Source: Arenibacter hampyeongensis
GTDB taxonomy: Bacteria; Bacteroidota; Bacteroidia; Flavobacteriales; Flavobacteriaceae
NCBI RefSeq assembly: GCF_002909255.1
Contig: NZ_PIOB01000001.1
Coordinates: 1,240,001-1,304,000, forward strand
DNA length: 64,000 nt
Direction of reading: 5' to 3'
The notes below the pieces were generated by a model, which did no database searches, was not told where the DNA came from, and was given only the letters and a program-made list of their open reading frames with translations. Within the stretch, counting starts at the first letter, position 1. Each line of letters starts with the position of its first letter. Position numbers and translations under genes: made by a program. Shown here one piece after another: positions 25,304-35,940 of this stretch.

Positions 25304-27919
25304 ATGAAATCCCAAGAAATTAGAGCCAAGTTTTTAGAATTTTTTAAGGAAAAAAACCATAAAATTGTTCCATCTGCGCCTATGGTGATCAAAGATGATC
25401 CAACTTTGATGTTTACCAATGCGGGAATGAATCAGTTTAAAGAGTTCTTCCTGGGCAACTCTGTTCCAAAGTCCACACGGGTAGCCGATACCCAAAAATG
25501 CCTAAGGGTAAGCGGCAAGCACAACGACTTGGAAGAAGTAGGAAAGGATACCTATCACCACACCATGTTTGAAATGTTGGGAAACTGGAGTTTCGGTGAT
25601 TATTTTAAAGCCGAGGCCATTGATTGGGCCTGGGAGTTTTTAACCGATGTGTGCAAAATTGATAAGGATAGCCTTTATGTAACCGTTTTTGAGGGAAGTA
25701 AGGATGCAGATCAGTTGGAGCAGGATTATGAAGCATTGGACCTATGGCGTAGAATAGTAGCTAAGGATAGAATCCTTATGGGGAATAAAAAGGATAATTT
25801 TTGGGAAATGGGAGACCAAGGCCCTTGTGGACCCTGTTCCGAAATACATGTAGATATACGTTCCGCTGAAGAAAAGGCAAAGGTTTCAGGTGCCTCTTTG
25901 GTAAACCAAGATCATCCCCAAGTGGTGGAGATATGGAACTTGGTTTTTATGCAGTACAACAGGAAGGCCAACGGACAATTGGAATCCTTGCCTGCCAAGC
26001 ATGTGGATACCGGTATGGGCTTTGAGCGCTTATGTATGGTAATGCAAGGGGTGCAATCCAATTATGATACAGACGTGTTTACCCCTATTATAAGGGAGAT
26101 AGAAACCATAACCAATTCCAAGTATGGAAAGGATGAAGAAATAAATATAGCAATTAGGGTAATTGCCGATCACATAAGAGCAGTATCCTTTTCCATTGCT
26201 GACGGGCAATTGCCGAGCAATACGGGTGCAGGCTACGTAATCCGTAGAATTTTGAGGAGGGCCATACGTTACGGATTTACCTTTTTAAATACCAAGGAAC
26301 CCTTTATGTTCCGTTTGGTGAAGGTCCTTTCCGATACCATGGGAAAATCCTTCCCAGAGCTTAAGGATCAACGTCAGTTAATAGAAAATGTAGTCAAGGA
26401 AGAGGAACATTCCTTTTTAAAGACCCTGGACCAAGGCTTATTATTGTTGGATAATATTGTTGGAGAAAACAAGGACAAAAAAATAGACGGTAGAAAGGCT
26501 TTTGAACTTTACGATACTTTCGGATTTCCTATAGACCTTACAGCTCTCATTCTAAGTGAAAGAGGTTATGAATTGGATGAAAAGGGTTTCGATATTGCCA
26601 TGCAGGAGCAAAAGGATCGGTCAAGATCGGCATCGGAAGTTTCAAAGGATGATTGGGTTATTTTATCCAATGATGAAGTAGAGGAATTTGTGGGATATGA
26701 CGTCTTGGACATCACGGTGAAAATTGTAAAGTACAGAAAAGTAACTTCCAAAAAAGAGGGAGAGCAATATCAATTAGTGTTCAATCTTACCCCATTTTAT
26801 CCTGAAGGGGGCGGTCAAGTAGGGGATAAGGGATATCTGGAGGCTCCTAATGGTGATGTGGTATATGTTTTGGATACCAAAAAAGAAAATAACGAGATTA
26901 TCCATTTTGCTAAAAACCTACCAAAGGATACCGGAGAAAAATTTAAGGCTGTGGTCGATGCAAAGCAGCGTAAAAGAACCGAATGTAACCATACTGCTAC
27001 CCATTTATTGCATCAGGCCTTACGCGAAATTTTGGGAACACATGTGGAACAAAAAGGTTCGGCAGTACACTCCAAATACCTGCGATTCGATTTTTCGCAT
27101 TTTGCCAAACTTAGTGCAGATGAACTGAGGGCCATTGAAAGTTTTGTAAATGCGAGGATAAGTAATGGACTTCCTTTGGAAGAACAGCGAAACGTGCCCA
27201 TGGAAAAGGCTTTGGAACAAGGAGCTATGGCCCTGTTTGGGGAAAAATATGGGGATGCGGTACGAACAATTCGCTTTGGACAATCAGTAGAACTTTGCGG
27301 TGGGACCCATGTGCAGAATACGGCCGATATCTGGCATTTTAAAATTAAGTCGGAAGGGGCAGTTGCTGCAGGAATACGACGAATAGAGGCCATAACCTCA
27401 GATGCGGTAAAGGACTTTTATTCTGAAAGCAATAACACCCTTTTGGAATTAAAGGAACTTTTAAACAATTCCCAGGAGCCCGTTAAAGCATTAACTGCCT
27501 TGCAGGAGGAAAACTTAAGGTTAAAAAAAGAGGTGGAGAGCCTGTTGAAGGACAAAGCCAAAAATTTGAAGGGTGAATTGCTGAATGAACTTATGGAAGT
27601 TAACGGAATTCAATATTTGGCCAAAAAGGTAGATTTGGATGCAGCGGGAATTAAGGATATCTCATTTGAATTGGGCCAGAACAGGAAGGACCTATTTTTG
27701 CTATTTGCATCGGAAAAAGATGGGAAAGCAATTTTGTCCTGCTATATTTCCAAGGAGCTGGCCAATGAAAGAAAATTAAACGCAGGAACCATTGTACGCG
27801 AACTTGGCAAATATATCCAAGGTGGCGGAGGGGGACAGCCCTTTTTCGCTACTGCTGGAGGTAAAAATCCTGCAGGAATCCCCGAAGCATTGGAAAAGGC
27901 TAAAAGTTATTTGATGTAG
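25304..27919 (+). CDS. alaS: Alanyl-tRNA synthetase
   Basis: AlaRS (871 residues, normal length) charges tRNA-Ala and edits mischarged Ser and Gly. The class II catalytic core is at the N-terminus ([51 protein letters not shown]). The editing domain has its zinc site in HTATHLLHQ and CGGTHV, and the C-terminal C-Ala domain has the Gly-rich [14 protein letters not shown]. All key motifs are intact. The 104-base gap to the divergent M23 gene carries the promoters of both. Confidence 0.98.
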   Translation: MKSQEIRAKFLEFFKEKNHKIVPSAPMVIKDDPTLMFTNAGMNQFKEFFLGNSVPKSTRVADTQKCLRVSGKHNDLEEVGKDTYHHTMFEMLGNWSFGDYFKAEAIDWAWEFLTDVCKIDKDSLYVTVFEGSKDADQLEQDYEALDLWRRIVAKDRILMGNKKDNFWEMGDQGPCGPCSEIHVDIRSAEEKAKVSGASLVNQDHPQVVEIWNLVFMQYNRKANGQLESLPAKHVDTGMGFERLCMVMQGVQSNYDTDVFTPIIREIETITNSKYGKDEEINIAIRVIADHIRAVSFSIADGQLPSNTGAGYVIRRILRRAIRYGFTFLNTKEPFMFRLVKVLSDTMGKSFPELKDQRQLIENVVKEEEHSFLKTLDQGLLLLDNIVGENKDKKIDGRKAFELYDTFGFPIDLTALILSERGYELDEKGFDIAMQEQKDRSRSASEVSKDDWVILSNDEVEEFVGYDVLDITVKIVKYRKVTSKKEGEQYQLVFNLTPFYPEGGGQVGDKGYLEAPNGDVVYVLDTKKENNEIIHFAKNLPKDTGEKFKAVVDAKQRKRTECNHTATHLLHQALREILGTHVEQKGSAVHSKYLRFDFSHFAKLSADELRAIESFVNARISNGLPLEEQRNVPMEKALEQGAMALFGEKYGDAVRTIRFGQSVELCGGTHVQNTADIWHFKIKSEGAVAAGIRRIEAITSDAVKDFYSESNNTLLELKELLNNSQEPVKALTALQEENLRLKKEVESLLKDKAKNLKGELLNELMEVNGIQYLAKKVDLDAAGIKDISFELGQNRKDLFLLFASEKDGKAILSCYISKELANERKLNAGTIVRELGKYIQGGGGGQPFFATAGGKNPAGIPEALEKAKSYLM

Positions 27920-27952
27920 ACCGCCCAGCAAGTTTAATATTAGCTATGAAAA

Positions 27953-28900
27953 ATGAAACTACAGACCCAAATACCCTTATCGCGAGCAAACGATGGCATA
28001 GATTACGACAGTAGATTGCTTTTGTTGGGTTCTTGTTTTGCGGAAAATATTGGGGATAAATTTGGGTACTACAAGTTTCAGTCTCTAGTAAATCCCTTTG
28101 GAATACTTTATCAATCTATGGCAATTCGAAATTTTGTCAAGAAGGTCGTATCGGGCCAAGAGTTTTTGGATGATCACATGCTATCATCTGGAGACCAATG
28201 GCAGTGCTTGGATGTTCATTCCGATTTGGGGCGGTCCACAAAAAACGAGACGTTGGAGGCTATTGAAAATGCCACCAAAAAGGCGGACCATTGGCTCCAA
28301 GGGCTTACCCATGCAGTAATTACCTTGGGCACGGCCTGGGCCTACGAGTACCGGCCAACGTACAGTATAGTTGCCAATTGCCATAAATTGCCCCAAAGTA
28401 ACTTTAATAAATTACTATTGGATCCAGTAACAATTACTGCTTCACTTTTGGAGACTATTTCGTTGTTAAAGAAGAGGTCTCCAAGAGTAAAGGTTATTTT
28501 GACCATTTCCCCTGTTCGTCATTTGAAGGACGGATTTTTGGAAAATCAGCGCAGTAAGGCCAATTTAATTACCGCTGTCCATGAGGTGTTGGAGAATTCA
28601 CCTGGGACGGCCTATTTTCCGGCTTACGAAATTATGATGGATGAATTGCGCGACTATCGTTTCTATGATACGGATATGGTACATCCCAATCAATTGGCAA
28701 TAGATTATATCTGGGAAAAATTTGCCTCTGTTTGGATTGCCACAGAATCAATGGCTGTTATGGAGAAGGTGGTGGCCGTTCAGAATGGTTTAAATCATAG
28801 GCCATTTAATCCTGAATCCCCAAAACACCAAGAATTCCTTAAGACACTTGATCAAAAAATTACGTACCTTCAAAAGGAGTATCCTTTTATGAAATTTTAG
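27953..28900 (+). CDS. GSCFA-domain protein
   Basis: A 315-residue protein with the defining LLLGSCFAENIG motif near residues 25-36, in which Ser is expected to act like the nucleophile of SGNH/GDSL hydrolases. Further blocks are NPFGILYQS, VITLGTAWAYEY, LTISPVRHLKDG and YDTDMVHPNQLAIDYIW (the Asp...His pair). Probably a cytoplasmic esterase or acyl hydrolase; the substrate is unknown. It lies 33 bases after alaS and 3 bases before the DUF4230 gene, so it forms an operon with them. Confidence 0.9.
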   Translation: MKLQTQIPLSRANDGIDYDSRLLLLGSCFAENIGDKFGYYKFQSLVNPFGILYQSMAIRNFVKKVVSGQEFLDDHMLSSGDQWQCLDVHSDLGRSTKNETLEAIENATKKADHWLQGLTHAVITLGTAWAYEYRPTYSIVANCHKLPQSNFNKLLLDPVTITASLLETISLLKKRSPRVKVILTISPVRHLKDGFLENQRSKANLITAVHEVLENSPGTAYFPAYEIMMDELRDYRFYDTDMVHPNQLAIDYIWEKFASVWIATESMAVMEKVVAVQNGLNHRPFNPESPKHQEFLKTLDQKITYLQKEYPFMKF

Positions 28901-28903
28901 TGC

Positions 28904-29515
28904 ATGAAGAAAATATTGATTGGAGTAATCCTAACCTTGGCAGCGGTACTTATCTTCCGTTCCTGTGCCGATGAAAAAGAAAAGAAATCTATTTTAAAAG
29001 AGAATTCCATGCTCATCCAAGAGCAGATCAATAATGTCTCCAAATTAATCGTAACCGAAGGGCATTTTGCAGAAGTATATAATTATAAGGATTCCCAACA
29101 ATTGTTCGGGCCATTGATAACTGCGGATAAAAAGGCTCTGGTTGTAGTTAATGCTGAAGTGACGGTGGGGTACGATTTAAGTTTGATAAAATTTGAAATA
29201 GACGAGGCTACCAAGACACTTCGAATAATCGATATCCCGGCCCCGGAAATTAAGATAAACCCGGATTTTGAGTATTACGATGTTACTTCGGACTATTTAA
29301 ATCAGTTCAATGCTGAAGACTACAATAAAATTAAGCGCAATGTTAATGCTTCCCTATTGAAAAAAATAGAGGCCTCTACTTTAAAATCCAATGCGGAGAA
29401 CCGACTCTTAAGTGAGCTTTCCAAATTCCTGATGCTTACCAATTCAATGGGGTGGACACTGGTGTATGGGGATAGGAACATTGAAAATTTAGACGAGCTA
29501 AGGTTGTTGGATTAA
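28904..29515 (+). CDS. DUF4230 protein
   Basis: A 203-residue protein with an N-terminal membrane anchor or signal (about 3-20, followed by a Cys, so it may be a lipoprotein). DUF4230 features are YDLSLIKFEIDEATKTLRII, DIPAPEI and a helical C-terminus. Function is unknown; family members are small envelope proteins. The start is 3 bases after the GSCFA stop. Confidence 0.85.
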   Translation: MKKILIGVILTLAAVLIFRSCADEKEKKSILKENSMLIQEQINNVSKLIVTEGHFAEVYNYKDSQQLFGPLITADKKALVVVNAEVTVGYDLSLIKFEIDEATKTLRIIDIPAPEIKINPDFEYYDVTSDYLNQFNAEDYNKIKRNVNASLLKKIEASTLKSNAENRLLSELSKFLMLTNSMGWTLVYGDRNIENLDELRLLD

Positions 29516-29543
29516 ATATCTGCCCATATTAGCAATTCATCCA

Positions 29544-30809
29544 TTATTTCACAAAGGCATTTGCCCACTTTATATAATTTTCCCAATCGTAATCTGTAAC
29601 ATCATGTTTGCCAGTACGAATGTGATAGGCCACCGTATTTTGGATGGGCTCGTTTACCTTGGGCATTACTTTGGTCCCTATTCCTTTCTTGCCGTATAAT
29701 TCATAAACCGATGATGCATAATATGTGGAAAGGAACTCTCCCCTAGGGTCGGCCCATTCATCCTCCTCGGCACTGGCTACATAAAGTGGTCTTGGCGCAA
29801 TAAGGGCCAATAATTGGTGCTGGTCTATTGGTAAGGCTTCTTCATTATCGCTGTACTCATTGAAATTATCGCAAAACCAATGGGGAAACCTTTCGTTTAT
29901 AACCCCTAGGGTCTCCCCAAATTTGCGTTTGGAAAGTGCTGCACCTCCGCATCCCGAGTTATTTGAAATTACCCCGGCAAACCTTTCATCTGTTGCCCCT
30001 GCCCATAGCGATGTTTTTCCCAATCGCGAATGGCCAAAAGCTATGACCTTTGAGGCGTCAATATCAGGGTCTTTTTCAAAATAATCCAAAGCCCTCATCA
30101 TACCCCAGCTCCAAGCCGCAATACTGCCCCATTCGTCCGGTTTTGGTTGACTTTGGGTTTCTTGATACAATAGATTATGGACTCCGTCTGAAAAATCATT
30201 TTTATCCGGGTCAACCTCGCCGTAATATATAGTTGCCAATCCATAACCGGCATCCAATATTTTTTCCAAGGCCCAGCGATTGGTTCTTTTACCTCGGGAT
30301 TCCTCGGTTAACGTATGGTTCTCAATACCAAAAGCCTCGTTGTTATTGGCCCAGGCTGTCGGGATTAAGACTGCCTTGTCCTCTGTAATGGTATGGTTTC
30401 CATAGAAATTATATCCTAAAAAAACGGGGGCCTTGTCCAAATTCTTTGGTATATATAGCAAAATGGTAAAACTCAATATTTTGTTGTTATTCTTAAAAGT
30501 GAGCTGAACCTGTTTACGTTTGGCTTTTCCGTTCAGGGCATTGCTGTCCTGTTCCAAAATGGTATAAGAATCTATCTCTAGGGCTTTGGGGAGCTTTCCA
30601 TATACGTTGTTTTCAAAAAATTTAAGTAGTTCTGGCCTTCTGACTGTTTCCCATTTCTGAACAGAGTTTATTTTTTCACCACTAACTGCCACCAGGGGGT
30701 CCGGCACTTCAAAAGTGGGGACCTTACTTTCATCATAAATAGTTTGGGATGTTACAAGGGACATAGATAGCATTAAAAAAGAACAAACGTAATAGGTCAA
30801 TAACTTCAT
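29544..30809 (-). CDS. CE15-like glucuronoyl esterase (alpha/beta hydrolase)
   Basis: A 421-residue secreted enzyme. Signal peptide at 1-22 (ending LVTSQ). The alpha/beta hydrolase core carries GHSRLGK with the nucleophilic Ser near 260, the SNNSGCGGAALSKRKFGE block typical of bacterial CE15, LIAPRPLYVASAEEDEWADP and the catalytic His in TGKHDVTDYDW near 401. CE15 enzymes split ester bonds between lignin alcohols and glucuronic acid side chains of xylan. In this setting it may act on algal or plant glucuronoxylan; no other carbohydrate enzymes are adjacent, so the link is inferred. Convergent with DUF4230. Confidence 0.87.
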   Translation of the reverse strand: MKLLTYYVCSFLMLSMSLVTSQTIYDESKVPTFEVPDPLVAVSGEKINSVQKWETVRRPELLKFFENNVYGKLPKALEIDSYTILEQDSNALNGKAKRKQVQLTFKNNNKILSFTILLYIPKNLDKAPVFLGYNFYGNHTITEDKAVLIPTAWANNNEAFGIENHTLTEESRGKRTNRWALEKILDAGYGLATIYYGEVDPDKNDFSDGVHNLLYQETQSQPKPDEWGSIAAWSWGMMRALDYFEKDPDIDASKVIAFGHSRLGKTSLWAGATDERFAGVISNNSGCGGAALSKRKFGETLGVINERFPHWFCDNFNEYSDNEEALPIDQHQLLALIAPRPLYVASAEEDEWADPRGEFLSTYYASSVYELYGKKGIGTKVMPKVNEPIQNTVAYHIRTGKHDVTDYDWENYIKWANAFVK

Positions 30810-30870
30810 TTCAGGTCTATTATAGGTAGTGCCATAAATATAGGGAATCCATTTTAAAATATAACGAAGG

Positions 30871-32622
30871 CTAGATTACCAGGCTATTATCCACCAAACC
30901 TAGGCCGTCGTCAATAAGATGTCCTAATTGCGGTTTACTTTGTTTAAGGGTTTCTAGGTAAGATTTTAATTCTTTGGCGAAATTTTCATCCCCATTGTTT
31001 TTCGCCAATTCGTAAAGTTCAACTGCCAGGAGCCAATCTTTTGGGTGATTGGCTTTTATTTCCTGAAAAACCTTGTTTCTGGAAATAGTCACATTTTTAC
31101 CTTCCCTAAATTCCCTTACTTGCTTGTACAACTGCTCCAACTGTTTCCTTTTTGGAGTTTTGGCCGATTTTATAGTGGTGTCTGTAATTTTATGGTTCAC
31201 CAAATCAAAACTTTTTAAATCCGCAGGACCATTGAAAACGGAAACGATATTTTCTCCAACCGCCATATGGTATAATCCCATATTGGGATGAAAAAGTATT
31301 TTTTTATCATGTGTAACCGTGCAATTGGCCAATGTGATCAGTATAATTTCCCCCTTTAGGTTTCTAGTTCCTGTAATAATTTCTCCTGAAACTTTTATGT
31401 CGCCAATAAATTCAAGGGACACAACTTCACCTTCATAAATATTATAGGCTTTTAGGTCACGGGGACTCATATCTTCGATCGCAAGATTTATGCCTTTTAA
31501 TTTCCCTATGGGAGACCCAAAGCCATTGGGATGCTGTAAAATACTATGTCCGATCAATTCCTTTTCGCGATAGGAAAGTGCCGTATTTCCACCGGTCTGT
31601 AGATAGACCGGTTTTCCTTCATGGGAAATGACACTATCAAAATTACCGGAAATTTGTAGGCCGGTACTAAGTTCAACGGTCCCCAATTCCTTGGAATCTA
31701 TAAGTTTTTCCAAACCACTTAATCCGCCTTTTCGCAATGACATGGTGTTGGTAAATTCCTCCAAAACTTGGTTGAGATAGGCAAAGTCCGGGGTAACGAA
31801 AAGTTGGGGCTGTGGTTGGGTAATATCGAAGGAAGTATGTGCTGCTTCAATGGAATAGGGTATTTTTTTTACTTTATCCGTCATGCACCAGGCACTTTCA
31901 CCAATAGAGGAAAGTAGACCTGCCCCGTATATCTTAGGTTTGTCCAGAGTGCCGATTAGTCCATATTCAACTGTCCACCAGTGAAGGTTCCTTATAAGCG
32001 CCATTTCACTGGGCTTGCCCATGTTTTCCTGTAAATCCTCAATTTTCTTTTGGGCCTTATCTATTGCTATTTGAGGCGTGCCCTGGGCTTCCTTAATAAT
32101 GGATAAATGTCTTACGGCTTCATAAAGTTCATAATCCTTGGCACTGGAAATGGCTTTAGATCCAATTTCCCCAAACCGCCGTAGATATTCCGCATATTCT
32201 GGATTGGCAATGATGGGGGCGTGACCAGCCCCTTCATGTATTATATCGGGTGCCGGTGTATATTCAATATGTTCCAATTGTCGTATGTCCGAAGCAATAA
32301 CCAGGACATTGTAGGCTTGGAATTCCATAAACGCCGATGGGGGAATAAAGCCATCTACCGCTACGGCAGCCCACCCTATTTCCTTCAAAATCCGGTTCAT
32401 GCCATACATATTGGGAATATGATCTATGGATATGCCCGTTTTTTTTAAGCCCTCCAAATAACTTTTATGGGCAACCTTGCTTAAATAATCCACATTTTTG
32501 CGCATAACATATCGCCACACCGCCTGATCGATCGGAGAGTAATCCTCATAATCTTGAGGTTTTATGTATTGCTTCAAATGCTTGGGAAGCTTATCCAATA
32601 TGTAGTTACTTTCGTAGGACAT
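30871..32622 (-). CDS. Aromatic amino acid hydroxylase with C-terminal extension
   Basis: A 583-residue pterin-dependent monooxygenase, probably phenylalanine 4-hydroxylase. Iron ligands: the two His of DIIHEGAGHAP and the Glu of WWTVEYGL. GLLSSIGESAW is the region after it. There are 85 residues between the second His and the Glu, against about 40 in the human enzyme. An additional beta-rich and then helical domain of about 250 residues follows (from about 330), ending near a charged tail. The chosen start MSYESNYILDKL fits the domain; 17 upstream codons from 32673 look non-coding. The pterin source is not in the window. Confidence 0.9.
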   Translation of the reverse strand: MSYESNYILDKLPKHLKQYIKPQDYEDYSPIDQAVWRYVMRKNVDYLSKVAHKSYLEGLKKTGISIDHIPNMYGMNRILKEIGWAAVAVDGFIPPSAFMEFQAYNVLVIASDIRQLEHIEYTPAPDIIHEGAGHAPIIANPEYAEYLRRFGEIGSKAISSAKDYELYEAVRHLSIIKEAQGTPQIAIDKAQKKIEDLQENMGKPSEMALIRNLHWWTVEYGLIGTLDKPKIYGAGLLSSIGESAWCMTDKVKKIPYSIEAAHTSFDITQPQPQLFVTPDFAYLNQVLEEFTNTMSLRKGGLSGLEKLIDSKELGTVELSTGLQISGNFDSVISHEGKPVYLQTGGNTALSYREKELIGHSILQHPNGFGSPIGKLKGINLAIEDMSPRDLKAYNIYEGEVVSLEFIGDIKVSGEIITGTRNLKGEIILITLANCTVTHDKKILFHPNMGLYHMAVGENIVSVFNGPADLKSFDLVNHKITDTTIKSAKTPKRKQLEQLYKQVREFREGKNVTISRNKVFQEIKANHPKDWLLAVELYELAKNNGDENFAKELKSYLETLKQSKPQLGHLIDDGLGLVDNSLVI

Positions 32623-32761
32623 ACAATGCGTTTTAATCCTTTTAAAGGTACAAAATGCCACCATGCCTCCCAAGGATGATGTTATATTATTGTAGGGTTG
32701 TTTATTCCCTTTATGAAGTTGCTTTTAAATCATACTGGCTTAGTTTTGAGTAACAGCCAAT

Positions 32762-32793
32762 AAAAAAATTCCCTTCCATAACGGGAAGGGAAT
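32762..32793 (-). terminator. Intrinsic terminator of the DUF4136 gene
   Basis: ATTCCCTTCC (32768-32777) pairs exactly with GGAAGGGAAT (32784-32793), loop 6 bases, followed on the minus strand by seven T residues. It ends transcription coming from the lipoprotein gene at 33428. Confidence 0.9.
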
Positions 32794-32867
32794 CCAAGGG
32801 GGATTTAATCCAATATCCTAAAGGCCGTCAAATTATCTCACGGAGGGTGTTCGTTAGGGAGAAATTT

Positions 32868-33428
32868 TTAATTTATGGCAGTCCCTGGAGGATAAGCCTC
32901 CAAAATTTCAGAAACAAACTCTTTTATCCTTGCCTCTTTCTTCTCCATATTTCTAATATTGTTCAAGGTTCCTATGCCCCTTCCCTGCCAGACCAATTCC
33001 TTGTTCTTGGCGTCGATGATGTCTATATATAAAGAGCCTTCGGTTCTTGTGCTAACATTGTTCCCACCGTAATAGGGAGATCCCCAGTAAAACGGAGACC
33101 AACCCCAGCCATAGTAGCCAGCTCCCCAATAGTTGTTGTAAACATCTACCTGTTGTTTTTCTTTCGTAAATATGCTCAATAAAATATCAGGATTTTCGGA
33201 TTTTACAAAACCCCTAGAGCTCATCTCGTCATCTATGGCATGTAAAATTCTCTTTTTGTCCAAATCCGATATTTGGGCCTTGTCTATGCCTGTCTTATAA
33301 AAGGCATAGGTTTTAAACGAATTAAAATTTGCTTCTTTATCATAATCTGATAATACACGTACCGAGGTGCAGGAACTTGCGAAAAGCAACACCAAGATCG
33401 GAACGACTAAAAATCTAATTTTTTTCAT
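32868..33428 (-). CDS. DUF4136 lipoprotein
   Basis: 186 residues from MKKIRFLVVPILVLLF, with a lipobox LFASSC near residue 20. The mature part has YDKEANFNSFKTYAF, a stretch rich in Tyr, Trp and Gly (YWGAGYYGWGWSPFYWG) and a SLYIDIIDAKNKELVWQGRG strand pair, as in DUF4136. It is anchored to an envelope membrane; function unknown. A longer frame upstream adds 17 residues without a signal and is rejected. Terminator follows at 32793. Confidence 0.87.
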   Translation of the reverse strand: MKKIRFLVVPILVLLFASSCTSVRVLSDYDKEANFNSFKTYAFYKTGIDKAQISDLDKKRILHAIDDEMSSRGFVKSENPDILLSIFTKEKQQVDVYNNYWGAGYYGWGWSPFYWGSPYYGGNNVSTRTEGSLYIDIIDAKNKELVWQGRGIGTLNNIRNMEKKEARIKEFVSEILEAYPPGTAIN

Positions 33429-33496
33429 AGCTATTTTATTTGAATTAGTACTTATGATATTCCACTCTAATATTCGCAAAAATCATGCCGAAGACC

Positions 33497-33754
<258 letters not shown>

Positions 33755-33845
33755 TTAACCTATTTTGTTCGTAGTAAGGCGATTATGGAAAATTTTTTTG
33801 ACATTACCCCCTTATATTTGAGAAGCGCATTATTTATCCTAGTAA

Positions 33846-34199
33846 ATGATAGTAGTATTTAGACATTTGTTTTATAAGAACTACGTTGGACTGTCTCTTT
33901 GGCCCTTCATTATTTTAAAGAACTCCTCTTTAAAAAAGGATGCTACGCTGGTTAATCACGAAAGAATACACTTAAGGCAACAACAGGAATTATTAATAGT
34001 CCCTTTTTATTTTTTGTATTTATTGGAGGGTCTTATTCGTTTTCTAATTTATTTTGATGCCTATAAAGCTTATCAAAATATAAGCTTTGAACGGGAGGCC
34101 TATGATAATGAAACCAATTTATATTATCTACAGGAGAGAAGGCCGTATAGCTTTATTAAATATCTTTGGGGCGAAAAGCCTTCAACGTGCAGGGAATAA
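33846..34199 (+). CDS. Small membrane protein with HExxH motif
   Basis: 117 residues. HERIH at 38-42 and FEREAY at 81-86 form a pattern like the HExxH...E zinc site of zincins. Hydrophobic segments are at about 12-26 and 52-70 (VPFYFLYLLEGLIRFLIYF), so the site would lie at a membrane surface. No annotated peptidase family can be named from memory. Its stop lies inside the next gene if the ATG at 34166 is used, so the two are coupled. Confidence 0.75.
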   Translation: MIVVFRHLFYKNYVGLSLWPFIILKNSSLKKDATLVNHERIHLRQQQELLIVPFYFLYLLEGLIRFLIYFDAYKAYQNISFEREAYDNETNLYYLQERRPYSFIKYLWGEKPSTCRE

Positions 34200-35092
34200 A
34201 TCAAAAAGTAGATCTTTCTATTTTAAGGGAAAAACAAGTCGCTCTCTCTGTAAGAAGAGAAGACCTGATACATCCGTTTATCCCTGGCAATAAGTACCGC
34301 AAACTTAAATACAATATATTGGAAGCCAAGCAAAGGGGCTTGGGTACCATTCTTACCTTTGGTGGTGCTTTTTCCAATCATATTGCAGCCACGGCCTACG
34401 CCGGGAAATTATACGGAATAAGAACCATTGGTGTAATCAGGGGTGAAGAGCTCAGTCATAATTGGATGAATAACCCTACTCTGGCCCAGGCCCATGAGCA
34501 CGGGATGAATTTTGAATTTGTTTCAAGAACTACTTATAGGGAAAGGGCGGATAGGTCATTTTTAGAGGTGTTGGAAAAGGAATTTGGTCTGTATTATTTG
34601 ATTCCCGAAGGGGGTACAAATTTATTGGCCGTTAAAGGTTGTGAGGAAATATTGACCCCGGAAGATAAGGGTTTTAACGTCATATGTTCCAGTGTTGGAA
34701 CAGGTGGCACCTTGGCCGGAATCATCAATTCTTCACTTAAGGATCAGAGAATTATAGGGTTTCCATCCTTAAAAGGTGATTTTCTAAAAAAAGATATTCG
34801 TAATTTTACGGCCAAAGAAAACTGGGAACTCAATACCGATTATCATTTTGGTGGTTATGCAAAGGTTTCAGAGGAACTTATAACATTTATTAATTATTTT
34901 AAGGAAAAGACCAATATATTAACAGATCCCGTTTATACAGGAAAATTATTATTTGGTATTTTAGATTTGGTAAAGAATGATTATTTTAAACCAGGGACCA
35001 AAATTTTAGCAATACACAGTGGTGGTTTACAGGGAATTGCAGGGATGAATTTAGTATTAAAAAAAAAGAATCTTCCATTAATAAAAGTATGA
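34166..35092 (+). CDS. PLP enzyme, ACC deaminase / D-cysteine desulfhydrase family
   Basis: A 308-residue fold-type II PLP enzyme. The Lys-bearing block is HPFIPGNKYRKLKYN (near 45); Gly-rich phosphate-binding loops are SSVGTGGTLAGI and LTFGGAFSNHIAATA. The family includes ACC deaminase, which breaks 1-aminocyclopropane-1-carboxylate, and D-cysteine desulfhydrase; which one this is cannot be decided without the substrate residues. The start overlaps the upstream HExxH gene by 34 bases; a GTG seven codons later is possible. Its stop overlaps the next gene as ATGA. Confidence 0.86.
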   Translation: MGRKAFNVQGINQKVDLSILREKQVALSVRREDLIHPFIPGNKYRKLKYNILEAKQRGLGTILTFGGAFSNHIAATAYAGKLYGIRTIGVIRGEELSHNWMNNPTLAQAHEHGMNFEFVSRTTYRERADRSFLEVLEKEFGLYYLIPEGGTNLLAVKGCEEILTPEDKGFNVICSSVGTGGTLAGIINSSLKDQRIIGFPSLKGDFLKKDIRNFTAKENWELNTDYHFGGYAKVSEELITFINYFKEKTNILTDPVYTGKLLFGILDLVKNDYFKPGTKILAIHSGGLQGIAGMNLVLKKKNLPLIKV

Positions 35093-35937
35093 TAAAAAGA
35101 ATAGCAATAACAATGTTTTTGGGTGTGTTTTTGGTTAGCTGTGGGGTTAAAAAGAAAACTACCTATGCTAAAAAACCCAATGTTAGGACCACTACCGCAT
35201 CTACCAAAGCCCCGACCAAACCATTGGGCGAGTCCAAAAATGAAGGGGATTATGCTTTACCGGAGGACAATGGCAATTTTGTGAAATTTACAGTAAACAC
35301 AACAGAGGAATATATAGAAACATTTGCTGAAATTGCCCAATTTGAAATGAAGGCATATGGCATTCCGGCCAGTATTACCTTGGCCCAGGGCATTCTGGAA
35401 AGTGGTGCTGGTAGAGGGGTACTAGGGGCCAAGACCAATAATCATTTTGGTATAAAGTGTCATTCAGATTGGGATGGGGATTATGATTTTCATGATGATG
35501 ATGCAAAAGGGGAGTGTTTTAGGAAATACAATCATCCCATGTATTCTTTCAGGGACCACAGTGTATTTTTGTCCTCAAGGGCACGTTATGCCTTTTTGTT
35601 CGATTTGGAACATGACGATTATAAAGGATGGGCCTATGGTTTAAGGGAAGCCGGTTATGCAACGGACCGGAAGTATCCGCATAAGTTGATCGCTCTTATA
35701 GAGCGTTATGAATTGGACAAATATGACAGGAAAGTTGTTGGGTCCGGTACAATAGTTAAAAGGGAGCCAAAGCAGTACGATTACAAAATTCATGTGGTAC
35801 AAAGGGGAGATACCCTATATTCCATTTCCAAACGGTATTTCGTTTCCATTCCGGAATTGATGAAGCTGAATAATATGACGAACAGTAATTTGGCAGAGGG
35901 CCAAAAATTGACCGTAAAATCCGAAAAAATTAGATAA
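35089..35937 (+). CDS. Lipoprotein glucosaminidase with LysM domain
   Basis: A 282-residue envelope protein that hydrolyses peptidoglycan glycan strands. Signal and lipobox MFLGVFLVSC (Cys near 19). A Thr/Lys-rich linker precedes the glucosaminidase domain (about 85-210: GIPASITLAQGILESGAGRG with its Glu, KTNNHFGIKCHSDWDGDY). A LysM domain for glycan binding lies at about 230-278 (HVVQRGDTLYSISKRYFVSI). Coupled to the upstream PLP gene (ATGA) and 3 bases before hemL. Confidence 0.93.
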   Translation: MIKRIAITMFLGVFLVSCGVKKKTTYAKKPNVRTTTASTKAPTKPLGESKNEGDYALPEDNGNFVKFTVNTTEEYIETFAEIAQFEMKAYGIPASITLAQGILESGAGRGVLGAKTNNHFGIKCHSDWDGDYDFHDDDAKGECFRKYNHPMYSFRDHSVFLSSRARYAFLFDLEHDDYKGWAYGLREAGYATDRKYPHKLIALIERYELDKYDRKVVGSGTIVKREPKQYDYKIHVVQRGDTLYSISKRYFVSIPELMKLNNMTNSNLAEGQKLTVKSEKIR

Positions 35938-35940
35938 TTT

